NCBI GenBank assembly: GCA_018714725.1
Contig: DVMZ01000064.1
Coordinates: 1-11,703 of the forward strand
DNA from: Candidatus Scatosoma pullistercoris
GTDB lineage: Bacteria > Bacillota > Clostridia > Christensenellales > Borkfalkiaceae
Length of the DNA stretch: 11,703 nt
Direction: 5' to 3'
A program made the position numbers and the translations under genes. Positions 1 through 6,955 of the stretch are shown here, piece by piece. Below the pieces are notes generated by a model. It worked only from the letters and a program-made list of their open reading frames with translations. It was not told the origin of the DNA and did not search any database. Position 1 is the stretch's first letter; each line of letters opens with the position of its first letter.

Positions 1-1
1 G

Positions 2-988
2 GAACTGGTGAAGGGAATGATGCGGCCCATTCTGAAATTTGCGAAAATGCCCGTCTGGACATACGACTTTGCCCCGCATGACGCGGGGACGTATCCGTCC
101 TGCTGCGGTCAGGTGTACGGATTGAACGAATCGCCTTCCCGTTTCCACGGGGATTATACAAAAAAGGACTGGCCGGAGACGCATTTCCCGATTTACCTGC
201 TTCCGGCAAATTTCGACGCTTACGATCTGAACATGCAGATGCCCGTGGAGGAGTGCGCGAACATGCTGGTGATGTTCCTTGCCTGCTATCGTGCGGACGG
301 GCAGATCGGCTTTTTTGACGAGGAATATCCGTTGGCGGAAAAATGGGTGAAATATCTCGCGGAATTCGGACTCCGTCCGGAAAATCAGCTTTGCACGGAC
401 GATTTTGCGGGACATCTGAAAAACAACATCAATCTGGCGATCAAGGCGACGGTGGGGATCGCGGCGTATGCGGAACTCGTGACGGCTTCCGGCCGTATCA
501 GAGAAGGGAAAGAGTATCGGGAAATCGCGGAGAAATTTGCGGCGGAGATCGTCGGGTTCAGCGAGAAATACGGACATCTGCCCATCACCTGGGATTCGGA
601 CGGCAATACGTTCAGCCTGAAATACAACCTCGCCTTCGACAAACTGCTCTCGCTCGGGCTGTTCCCGCAAAGTCTTTTAGAGAAGGAGACGGATTTCTAT
701 CTCGGGAAATTTGCCCGGTTCGGCGTTCCGCTCGACAGCCGCAAGGAATACACCAAGAGCGACTGGGAACTTTGGGCGGCGAGCCTTACGGACGATCCGG
801 TGAAGAAAAAGAAGTTTGTCTCCGCACTGGACGAATTTTTGCAAGGCAGTCCCGACCGGGTTCCGTTTGCGGACTGGTATGAAACCGAAACGGGCGAATA
901 TCATTATTTCCGCGCCCGCAGCGTACAGGGCGGCTGTTTTATCCTGTTGCTGGAAAACAAATTGTCCGGCAAAAAAGCCGGGCGTTGA
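2..988 (+). CDS. DUF4965/DUF1793 glutaminase A-type protein, C-terminal part
   Basis: The reading frame is open to the left edge, so this is the last 328 residues of a longer protein; the GTG at position 8 is only an internal codon. The visible part matches the C-terminal DUF1793 region (alpha/alpha-barrel) of the fungal glutaminase A/DUF4965 family. Recognised blocks, numbered from the window edge, are MPVEECANM (80-88), SLKYNLAFDKLL (205-216), FGVPLDSRKEYTKSDWELW (240-258), DRVPFADWYETETG (285-298) and ARSVQGG (305-311). Fungal members are annotated as secreted glutaminases. In bacteria the substrate is mostly untested, and the fold resembles six-hairpin glycosidases, so a carbohydrate-related role is possible. 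Any signal peptide would lie outside the window. A sugar-enzyme gene follows 50 bp downstream on the same strand, probably in one operon. Family assignment is firm; the reaction is not. Confidence 0.85.
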   Translation, partial: ELVKGMMRPILKFAKMPVWTYDFAPHDAGTYPSCCGQVYGLNESPSRFHGDYTKKDWPETHFPIYLLPANFDAYDLNMQMPVEECANMLVMFLACYRADGQIGFFDEEYPLAEKWVKYLAEFGLRPENQLCTDDFAGHLKNNINLAIKATVGIAAYAELVTASGRIREGKEYREIAEKFAAEIVGFSEKYGHLPITWDSDGNTFSLKYNLAFDKLLSLGLFPQSLLEKETDFYLGKFARFGVPLDSRKEYTKSDWELWAASLTDDPVKKKKFVSALDEFLQGSPDRVPFADWYETETGEYHYFRARSVQGGCFILLLENKLSGKKAGR

Positions 989-1024
989 AATCGGTAAACG
1001 GCGGCGGGCGGAAAGAGGCCGGCC

Positions 1025-1033
1025 GGGAGGAAG
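1025..1033 (+). promoter_or_regulatory. Ribosome binding site for the isomerase-kinase fusion
   Basis: GGGAGGAAG with the GGAGG core at 1026-1030 lies 8 nt before the ATG at 1039. It decides the start: the in-frame TTG at 985, 18 codons upstream, has no comparable site and would overlap the end of the preceding gene. Confidence 0.8.
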
Positions 1034-1038
1034 ATAAA

Positions 1039-2907
1039 ATGAAAAAATTGACTCCGGTGCTCAAAGATTATCTTTGGGGCGGTTATAAACTGAAAGGAAT
1101 GTTCGGCCGGGACAACGGCGGGAAGAAGATCAGCGAAAGCTGGGAGGTCTCGGTGCATCCGGACGGGTTCAGCGGCGCGGGCGACGGTACGCTGGCGGAA
1201 TACCTGGCAAAAAATCCGCAGGCGGTGGACCGGGAAGGCTCCCCGTTTCCCGTATTGATCAAGTATATCGACGCAGCGCAGAATCTGTCCGTGCAGGTGC
1301 ATCCCGACGACGAATATGCTCGCCGGGTGGAAAACGACAACGGCAAGACGGAGATGTGGTATATTCTTTCGGCCGACGAAGGCGCGGGCATTTACTGCGG
1401 ATTCCGCAGAGACACGACGAAGGAGGAGTTTCTCGCCAAAGTCGCGGACGGCACCGTGGAAGAGCTGTTGAATTTCATTCCCGTCAAAGCGGGGGACTGC
1501 TATCTCATCAAAGCCGGAACGGTGCATGCGATCGGGGCGGGATGCGTGATCTGCGAAGTACAGCAGAGCAGCAACGTCACCTATCGGGTGTATGATTACA
1601 ATCGCCGCGGGGCAGACGGGAAACTCCGCCCCCTGCATGTGGAAAAGGCGGTGGACGTCATCAATTTCAAGGCTTTCCGCGATGAAACGGGAACGGGCCT
1701 TCCGGAAAATATTGAGGGCGGAAAAATCCGACTGCTTACCAAATGCGATTATTTCCGTTGCCGGGAACTGACTTTGCAGGGCAGGTTCCGCGAGAAGAAC
1801 GGGGACTCTTTCACGGCGGTGAACGTATTGGACGGAGCGGGCAGTATCGACGGTCAGCCGTTTGAGAAAGGAGACAGCTTCTTCATTCCCTGCGGGGAGG
1901 AATATATTTTGGAGGGCTGTGCGAAGATTATTCTCAGCACGGAAAACCGCACCGGTTATTATGCGGGAATTGATCTCGGCGGCACCTTCATCAAATGCGG
2001 AATCGTCTCCGAGGACGGAAAAATTCTCGCGAAAGACAAAATCCCCACGGGCAAGGAGCGGGATTATCGGGAAATTGCCGCCGATATGGCAAATCTGGTA
2101 AAGAAACTTGCCGCCCGTGCCGGCGTAACCGTGAAAGCGGTGGGAATCGGGTCTCCGGGTACGATTGACAGCAAAAACGGCGTGATCGTATACAGCAACA
2201 ACATTGCCTGGAAAGACGTGCCGCTGTGCGGAGAGATCTCCGCCCGGCTGGGTCTGCCGACGTATATCACCAACGACGCCAACGCCGCGGCGTTGGGCGA
2301 GCATTTCTGCGGCGCGGGGAAGAAATATTCTTCTCTCATCCTTGTGACTTTGGGTACGGGCGTAGGCGGGGGGATTGTCCTGGACGGAAAGCTGTTCGAG
2401 GGCAATAAATCCGCAGGCGCGGAAATCGGGCACAGCGTCATCCGCATGGGCGGGGAAAAGTGTACCTGCGGCAGGCGCGGCTGTTTTGAAGCGTACGCTT
2501 CGGCCACGGCGCTTATCCGCCAGACCCAAAAGGCCATGGAAAGGGACAAAAACAGCAAGATGTGGCAACTGGTCGGCGGAGATATAGAAAAAGTGGACGG
2601 CAAAACGGCGTTTGACGGTATGCGCGCGGGCGACGGAGCGGCAAAACGCGTGGTGAAGAAATACATAGCGTATCTCGCCGAGGGAATCTGCAACCTCATC
2701 AACGAGTTCCGCCCGCAGGCGATTCTCCTGGGCGGCGGCGTATGCGCCGAAGGCGACGCGTTGCTGGTACCGTTGAAAAAACAGGTGGATAAAGACCTGT
2801 TCGGCGGGGTGGAGTATGCTCCGGTGGAGATTTGCACCGCCAGTCTGGGAAATGACGCGGGGCTTTGCGGCGCCGCCCGCCTTGCCGCCGTCCGTTCCGC
2901 CGAATAA
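1039..2907 (+). CDS. Mannose-6-phosphate isomerase / ROK sugar kinase fusion
   Basis: This 622-residue cytosolic protein is two enzymes in one chain. Residues 1 to about 305 are a class I (short, Firmicute ManA-type) mannose-6-phosphate isomerase, which interconverts mannose 6-phosphate and fructose 6-phosphate. It starts with LKDYLWGG and has the expected metal ligands: His88 in QVHPDD, Glu105 in GKTEMW and His163 in TVHAIG. Residues 306-622 are a complete ROK kinase: DLGGT phosphate loop (312-316), catalytic Asp413 in NDANAAA, and the zinc site His465, Cys475, Cys477, Cys482 within CTCGRRGCFE. The two parts join with almost no linker. The kinase half resembles clostridial glucokinase-like ROK proteins, so its sugar (glucose, mannose or fructose) cannot be fixed from sequence. 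If it takes mannose, the protein would convert mannose to fructose 6-phosphate alone. A strong terminator follows. Confidence 0.92.
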   Translation: MKKLTPVLKDYLWGGYKLKGMFGRDNGGKKISESWEVSVHPDGFSGAGDGTLAEYLAKNPQAVDREGSPFPVLIKYIDAAQNLSVQVHPDDEYARRVENDNGKTEMWYILSADEGAGIYCGFRRDTTKEEFLAKVADGTVEELLNFIPVKAGDCYLIKAGTVHAIGAGCVICEVQQSSNVTYRVYDYNRRGADGKLRPLHVEKAVDVINFKAFRDETGTGLPENIEGGKIRLLTKCDYFRCRELTLQGRFREKNGDSFTAVNVLDGAGSIDGQPFEKGDSFFIPCGEEYILEGCAKIILSTENRTGYYAGIDLGGTFIKCGIVSEDGKILAKDKIPTGKERDYREIAADMANLVKKLAARAGVTVKAVGIGSPGTIDSKNGVIVYSNNIAWKDVPLCGEISARLGLPTYITNDANAAALGEHFCGAGKKYSSLILVTLGTGVGGGIVLDGKLFEGNKSAGAEIGHSVIRMGGEKCTCGRRGCFEAYASATALIRQTQKAMERDKNSKMWQLVGGDIEKVDGKTAFDGMRAGDGAAKRVVKKYIAYLAEGICNLINEFRPQAILLGGGVCAEGDALLVPLKKQVDKDLFGGVEYAPVEICTASLGNDAGLCGAARLAAVRSAE

Positions 2908-2950
2908 CGTTCCGGGATTTGGACAGAGCCGGAAGCGGCGTTTTTGTCCG

Positions 2951-2966
2951 CCGGTATTTTTACCGG
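2951..2966. other. Small hairpin CCGGTA-TTTT-TACCGG
   Basis: A perfect 6-bp inverted repeat with a TTTT loop lies 43 bp after the stop codon of the fusion gene. It is not followed by a T-run, so it is not a typical terminator. It may be a minor 3' end structure. It is seen directly in the sequence; its function is unknown. Confidence 0.4.
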
Positions 2967-2979
2967 TTCGGGCGACAGG

Positions 2980-3043
2980 CGAAAAGTTCGGATAACAATT
3001 AACGAAAAGTTCGGATAACAATTAACGAAAAGTTCGGATAACA
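2980..3043. repeat. Three tandem copies of a 23-bp direct repeat
   Basis: Copies begin at 2980, 3003 and 3026. The first two are identical over the full 23 bp, and the third keeps the first 18 bases before diverging. Each unit contains a small dyad, CGAA-AAG-TTCG, followed by GATAACA. The array sits between the stop codon of the isomerase-kinase gene and the bidirectional terminator, outside any credible coding sequence. It could be a minisatellite or a cluster of protein-binding sites. The part TTCGGATAACAATT resembles half of a lac operator, but that is probably chance. Confidence 0.9.
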
Positions 3044-3067
3044 CAGAGGAACCGACGATAACAGACG

Positions 3068-3110
3068 GCAAAAAACCGAGCCCGGCATCAGACCGGGCTC
3101 GGTTTTTTGC
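3068..3110. terminator. Bidirectional intrinsic terminator
   Basis: A perfect 18-bp inverted repeat (3068-3085 and 3093-3110) flanks a 7-nt loop. The GC-rich core CCGAGCCCGG pairs with CCGGGCTCGG, and the outer part is A6 on the left and T6 on the right. Read on either strand it gives a GC stem followed by a U-run. It lies between the convergent fusion gene (ending 2907) and the sensor kinase gene (ending 3143), so it can stop both transcripts. Confidence 0.93.
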
Positions 3111-3142
3111 ATTTTGCAATGGGAAAATCCGGACTTTCCGGC

Positions 3143-5176
3143 TCAGGCGAGGGGCATTGAGATGAGGAAGGTGAGTTTTCCGTCCTCCTGCCGGTAAGTG
3201 AGATCGCCGTTCATGGATTTCATGAAATTTTTGGAAATATAGAGGCCGATACCGGTGTTATTTTCGGAGGATTTTTCCGAATAATAGGGGTGAAAGACGT
3301 CCTGTTTTTCGCCGATGCCTTTTCCGTCGTCGGTGATGGAGAGATAGCAGACGCCTTTTTTCCTGGCCGCCGAAATCCAGAGGTGACTGCATTCGGAATG
3401 TTCGATGGCATTGAAGATGACGTTGCTGATCACCGAATACAGACTGTTGTACTTGGCATAGACGGATATTTTGCAGGGAACGGTTTTGAAAAGGATGCCG
3501 TAAGCGGTGCAGTCGGGTTCAAAATCCTCTTTTGCGCGTTCCAGCAGTTCGTTCAGATCAAAAATCCGGGAATTTTCCGCGGCAAAGTTATTTTTGGAAT
3601 AGGAAGCGAGAACGTTGAAATTTTTTGTCAGTTCTGCAGCTTTATGACAGAGGATATCCACGGTTTTGCGCAATTCGGGATCGGATTCCCGCTGTCTGAG
3701 GATACAGAGGAAATTTTCCATGCTGAGGACGGGTTTTTTCATATCGTGCGAAACATAGCGCAGCAGCTGATCGCGTTCTTCGATCATGGTTTTCATTTCC
3801 CGGGTCTGAATCTGCACTTCCGATTGCAGATTTTTGGTGAGATGTTGCAGCTGGGATTCCTGGCGTATGAATACGGAGACGCCCAGATAAGTGGTATAAA
3901 GCACGATCACCGCGCACATCCAGAACGTAGGATTGGACACGGCGAACATAGTGATGTCAGGCAAGCAGGCGAAAAAACCCATAACGGCAACCAGCAGGGG
4001 ATTGACGAGGTAAACGAGCTGCAGGCTGTTTCGTTTGGCCGAAAAGGCGGTGGATACGAGCAGTATCAAAGAGAACAGCAGGATCGCGGTGAAAATGTAA
4101 GCGCTTTCCCAGGCCGAAAAATCAAACGGCAAAAGCCTCAGCACGAGGACGGAGAAGGCGCAGAAAGACAGCAACACGGTGACGGCAAACCAGGCGCGGA
4201 AATGTTTTTTGGAGCGCATGACATGCAGTGCGGAGAGCTGAATAAAAGCCAGCGCAAAGATCCGCAGGGTTTTGAGGAGATAGGGGAAAGAAGTGGCGCC
4301 GGTGAGGAAATAGGAAGTGATCAGGATGCCGAAGATGCCGAAGACAATGCACAAATGCGGCAGGAAAAACAGGCTTCTTTTGAGGAAGCACACGAAGATG
4401 AACATCGCCGTGATCAACGCGGCCAAAACGCATAAAATCGTGATCAGCGTTTTGTCTTTTTCAACGGCATTGCGGACGATCGATTCGGCGCCGATCAGCG
4501 GATACCCCTCGATACCGGCTTCTTTGACGCTCACGGATTCATAATGCAGAGTGACGACGGTTGCTGCGTACAGCGGATCGGGAGAGATCGCCTGCTGTCT
4601 GGGATAAAAAGTGAGATCCAGGAACATGGGTTCCGTTTTCGTGACGTGCGCGGAAGTATATTGCGTGTATTCCGTGTATCGGATAAAATCGTAATCGGAG
4701 ATATCGCCCGTCCGCTTTACGAGAATAGATTTTACATAGACGTTGCAGGCGGACCAGACGCGGGGTATGTATAAGGTGAAGTGCCAATACCCGTCCCCCT
4801 GCAGATAGGGGGCGAGCGCCTGAGACTGTTCTGAAAAGTCGGGGGAAGCGGGGTCGAGATTGCGGATGACGAACACGAAGGTTCCTTTGGAAGCGAAACG
4901 GTTGTTCTGCGTGAGCGATACGGGCGTGCCCTGAATTTCGGAGCCCGGCTGCAAAAAGCGGTCGGGCGTATAATTGACGGCGGTGAGGGTATTAAAATCG
5001 GTCAGATCGGCAATGGACACCGAAGCGACGTTGGAATTATCCGTTCCGAGCAGGTCCGTATCGGCCGGCGCTTTATGGACGGGCGGAATGCAGAACAGCA
5101 AAATCGTTACCAGCAAAGCGCAGCACAGCAAAGTTGCGGTAAGAATGCAGTAATGCAATTTCCGGAAATGTTTCAT
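3143..5176 (-). CDS. Sensor histidine kinase with ectodomain and seven-helix membrane region
   Basis: A 677-residue membrane sensor kinase that should phosphorylate the response regulator encoded just upstream. It has an N-terminal hydrophobic segment (about 11-30), an extracytoplasmic domain (about 31-240), roughly seven hydrophobic helices (about 243-437), a short coiled-coil-like stretch (about 438-470), then the kinase core. His477 in YVSHDMKKP is the phosphorylation site. The N box NVIFNAIEH lies at 585-593, the G1 box DDGKGIG at 616-622 and the G2 box TGIGLYISK at 641-649. The layout resembles 7TMR-DISM kinases, whose outer domain is often a beta-sandwich thought to bind carbohydrate or surface ligands; here the ligand is unknown. 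The start overlaps the regulator's stop by 4 bp (ATGA), and a GGGAG site lies 7 nt before it at 5184-5188. No required kinase motif is missing. Confidence 0.93.
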   Translation of the reverse strand: MKHFRKLHYCILTATLLCCALLVTILLFCIPPVHKAPADTDLLGTDNSNVASVSIADLTDFNTLTAVNYTPDRFLQPGSEIQGTPVSLTQNNRFASKGTFVFVIRNLDPASPDFSEQSQALAPYLQGDGYWHFTLYIPRVWSACNVYVKSILVKRTGDISDYDFIRYTEYTQYTSAHVTKTEPMFLDLTFYPRQQAISPDPLYAATVVTLHYESVSVKEAGIEGYPLIGAESIVRNAVEKDKTLITILCVLAALITAMFIFVCFLKRSLFFLPHLCIVFGIFGILITSYFLTGATSFPYLLKTLRIFALAFIQLSALHVMRSKKHFRAWFAVTVLLSFCAFSVLVLRLLPFDFSAWESAYIFTAILLFSLILLVSTAFSAKRNSLQLVYLVNPLLVAVMGFFACLPDITMFAVSNPTFWMCAVIVLYTTYLGVSVFIRQESQLQHLTKNLQSEVQIQTREMKTMIEERDQLLRYVSHDMKKPVLSMENFLCILRQRESDPELRKTVDILCHKAAELTKNFNVLASYSKNNFAAENSRIFDLNELLERAKEDFEPDCTAYGILFKTVPCKISVYAKYNSLYSVISNVIFNAIEHSECSHLWISAARKKGVCYLSITDDGKGIGEKQDVFHPYYSEKSSENNTGIGLYISKNFMKSMNGDLTYRQEDGKLTFLISMPLA

Positions 5177-5856
5177 GATAAATCTCCCTGCGGAAAGAAA
5201 GCATACCCTTTTCCGAATTCCGTGTGAATGATATTTTCTTTAGACAACTCTTTCAGTTTTTGCCGAAGGGTGGAAAGATGTCTGCGTATGGTGGTGGTCT
5301 GCAGGCTGGGCGCGGACCAGACCTGTTCGTAAATTTCGTCTGCGGAGAAAAATTTCCCCGGATTCTTCATGAGAAACCAGAGAATATTGAATTCGCTCGA
5401 AGTGAGCGGAAGCGGTTTTCCGAAATAGTGTGCAGAGCGTTTACAGCTGTCCAGGCGCAGGCCGCCGTAAACCGAAACGCATTCGTTGTGCGGCAAAAAG
5501 CGCAGTTTCATCCGCGCTTCCAGAAGGCGCATAGAGCAGGGTTTGACGATGTAATCCACAACGCCGGCCTGAAACCCTTCGAGAATATTTTCTTCGCTTC
5601 CGAGATCGGACAAAATAATCACAGGCGGAAGAGAGGGCAGATTTTTTAATAATTCCAGCCCCGAACCGTCAGGCAGAACGACGTCCAGCACGATCATTTC
5701 CGGCTGTACATTTTCCAGAATGGCTTTCGCCTCTCGCAGGCAATCTGCTCCCCAGACAAGATTCCCCCTTTCCCGGAACCAGCCCGTCATCTCATTGAGA
5801 AGCCGGGAATCATCTTCTACAAACAGTATTCTTCTGTTGATAATATTTTCAGCCAA
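5173..5856 (-). CDS. OmpR-family response regulator
   Basis: A 227-residue cytosolic DNA-binding response regulator, the partner of the overlapping sensor kinase. The receiver domain (about 9-120) has the acidic cluster Glu14-Asp15-Asp16, phospho-acceptor Asp58 in VLDVVLPDG, Ser83 at the switch position and Lys105 in VKP. The C-terminal winged-helix domain (about 127-222) has the LTSSEFNILWFL entry and the recognition-helix region TTTIRRHLSTLRQKL typical of the OmpR/PhoB group. The start is a TTG rather than ATG, supported by a GGAGG site 7 nt upstream; the next Met is residue 23, inside the receiver fold. It is transcribed divergently from the surface-protein operon, whose upstream region holds a direct repeat of the kind this family binds. 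That makes it a likely regulator of that operon and of itself, which is inference. Confidence 0.93.
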   Translation of the reverse strand: MAENIINRRILFVEDDSRLLNEMTGWFRERGNLVWGADCLREAKAILENVQPEMIVLDVVLPDGSGLELLKNLPSLPPVIILSDLGSEENILEGFQAGVVDYIVKPCSMRLLEARMKLRFLPHNECVSVYGGLRLDSCKRSAHYFGKPLPLTSSEFNILWFLMKNPGKFFSADEIYEQVWSAPSLQTTTIRRHLSTLRQKLKELSKENIIHTEFGKGYAFFPQGDLS

Positions 5857-5863
5857 AGGATAG

Positions 5864-5868
5864 CCTCC
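5864..5868 (-). promoter_or_regulatory. Ribosome binding site deciding a TTG start
   Basis: Read on the minus strand this is GGAGG, 7 nt before the TTG at 5856-5854. No ATG or GTG in this frame precedes the receiver domain, so this site is the main support for the TTG start of the response regulator. Confidence 0.8.
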
Positions 5869-5936
5869 GGTGTTTTTCTGTTTTAAATATTCGGAAGCCG
5901 GACGGCGGAGCCTTCAGTCTTCCGATATGCGATTCA

Positions 5937-5966
5937 ATTATACAATATTTTTTAAAAAAAAATCAA
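5937..5966 (-). promoter_or_regulatory. Candidate sigmaA promoter of the two-component operon
   Basis: On the minus strand, TTGATT (5966-5961) is separated by 18 bp of A/T-rich DNA from TATAAT (5942-5937), a perfect -10. Transcription would begin near 5930, giving a leader of about 75 nt before the TTG start at 5856. The direct repeat at 5978-5995 lies just upstream of this -35, a suitable place for autoregulation. Confidence 0.7.
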
Positions 5967-5977
5967 GTATCATTAGA

Positions 5978-5995
5978 TTGTTACGATTTGTTACG
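5978..5995. promoter_or_regulatory. Direct repeat, candidate response-regulator box
   Basis: TTGTTACG occurs at 5978-5985 and again at 5988-5995, a 10-bp period that puts both on one face of the helix. The core can be written TGTTAC-N4-TGTTAC. OmpR/PhoB-family regulators bind as head-to-tail dimers to direct repeats of 10-11 bp period; WalR-type boxes, for example, are TGTWAH-N5-TGTWAH. It lies between the divergent promoters, 12 bp from the minus-strand -35 and 29 bp from the plus-strand -35. The repeat is seen directly; binding by the neighbouring regulator is inferred. Confidence 0.6.
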
Positions 5996-6023
5996 GTTAT
6001 AGAAAAAAGGAGAAAAGGACTGG

Positions 6024-6052
6024 TTGTTTTTGTATAAATATGCTATTATAAA
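6024..6052 (+). promoter_or_regulatory. Candidate promoter of the surface-protein operon
   Basis: TTGTTT (6024-6029) is 17 bp upstream of TATAAA (6047-6052). An overlapping alternative -10 is TATTAT (6044-6049), preceded by an extended -10 TG at 6041-6042. Transcription would begin near 6059, about 20 nt before the ATG at 6081, leaving room for the GGGGGAA ribosome binding site at 6070-6076. The exact -10 cannot be chosen by eye. Confidence 0.6.
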
Positions 6053-6080
6053 ATAGTCCAATACCCATCGGGGGAATGCA

Positions 6081-6815
6081 ATGAAAAATAAGACAGAGAA
6101 AATAAAAATAATCCTGATGTCGGTCATTGCCGTGATTTTGTTGCCGATTCTGGCGATTAATCTGACGCTGATCATCAAAGGGAGCATGGACAGGGACACC
6201 CCGCCCGATATTTTCGGCATAGCGCCGCTGGCAGTCACATCCGGCTCCATGGAAGGAGATCAGCCGGACAGCTTCCGGAAAGGAGCGCTGATTTTTGTAA
6301 AACTCCTGGAGAAAGAGGAAATTATAAAACTGAAAGAGGGGGACATCATCACTTTTCTTTCTTCCGATACTTATGTGACCCACCGTATCAAGGCCGTCCA
6401 GCGCGGCGCTTCGGGCGAAGTCCTCGCGTTTGTCACGCAGGGCGACGCGAACTCCGTCACGGACGGGGCCATTCCCCTGGAAAATGTCGTCGGGCAGTGC
6501 GTCGGCAGCGTTGAGGGATTGGGGGAATTTTCGCTGTTCATGCAGACCCCCGCGGGCATTCTGCTCTTTGTCGGCGTGCCGGTGGTTTTGTACATACTCA
6601 TGGACGCGCTCCGCATTTCCCTGTATAACCGCCGGGTCAAAGCGGACAAGACCCGGGAACTTTCGGAAAAAGACGCGGAGATCGAACGCCTGCGCGCCCT
6701 GGTTTCGGAAAAGGCCGGACAGGAAGCGAATGAACCGGAACCGAATGAACCGGCGGGACCGGGCGGAAAAGAACCGCCCGGGGAACAGGGCGGAAACCCG
6801 GAGGCGCAGCCGTAA
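6081..6815 (+). CDS. Signal peptidase I, SipW/ER type (first copy)
   Basis: A 244-residue membrane serine protease of the archaeal/eukaryotic-like signal peptidase group (family S26B), expected to cut signal peptides outside the membrane. Residues 8-32 form an N-terminal membrane anchor. Catalytic Ser56 is in SGSMEGD and His101 in THRI, the Ser/His pair of the SipW type rather than the Ser/Lys pair of ordinary bacterial LepB. The other family blocks are EGDIITF (86-92) and TQGDAN (119-124), with a second hydrophobic helix at about 158-178. Unlike Bacillus SipW (about 190 residues) it continues into a charged, coiled-coil-like stretch (about 183-212) and a Pro/Glu/Gly-rich tail (NEPEPNEP) of unknown role. 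It is the first gene of the operon, has a GGGGGAA ribosome binding site, and precedes a TasA-like secreted protein, its likely substrate. Confidence 0.9.
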   Translation: MKNKTEKIKIILMSVIAVILLPILAINLTLIIKGSMDRDTPPDIFGIAPLAVTSGSMEGDQPDSFRKGALIFVKLLEKEEIIKLKEGDIITFLSSDTYVTHRIKAVQRGASGEVLAFVTQGDANSVTDGAIPLENVVGQCVGSVEGLGEFSLFMQTPAGILLFVGVPVVLYILMDALRISLYNRRVKADKTRELSEKDAEIERLRALVSEKAGQEANEPEPNEPAGPGGKEPPGEQGGNPEAQP

Positions 6816-6955
6816 GCAATTTCAGAAAAGTCCGTTGCCGGCAGGCGGTTTTGTCCGTATGACGGCCGTAACGGCAGTATGTTTGGGGTAATCGTCGCTC
6901 CGGTCCCACGCGCGGGGCGAAGTTTACATAAAAAATATAGGCAGGAGAAATTAAA

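Noticed and set aside
985..1038. Upstream TTG start for the isomerase-kinase fusion
   Set aside because: It has no ribosome binding site, overlaps the previous stop codon, and adds residues not typical of ManA, whose N-terminus matches the ATG at 1039.
904..3021. Very long open frame on the minus strand opposite the isomerase-kinase gene
   Set aside because: The plus-strand gene is complete, with all catalytic motifs. The antisense translation has no recognisable domain and follows from GC-rich codon use in the real gene.
2986..3024. lac-operator-like GGATAACAATT in the 23-bp repeats, raising the idea of vector contamination
   Set aside because: The match stops after about a dozen bases, lacks the other half of the operator and is embedded in a native repeat. 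Chance is the better explanation.
2980..3043. Tandem repeats considered as a CRISPR array
   Set aside because: The units are directly abutting with no unique spacers, and no cas gene is present.
3290..4435. Long plus-strand open frame opposite the sensor kinase
   Set aside because: The minus-strand gene carries complete H, N, G1 and G2 kinase boxes. The plus-strand product is a low-complexity charged shadow.
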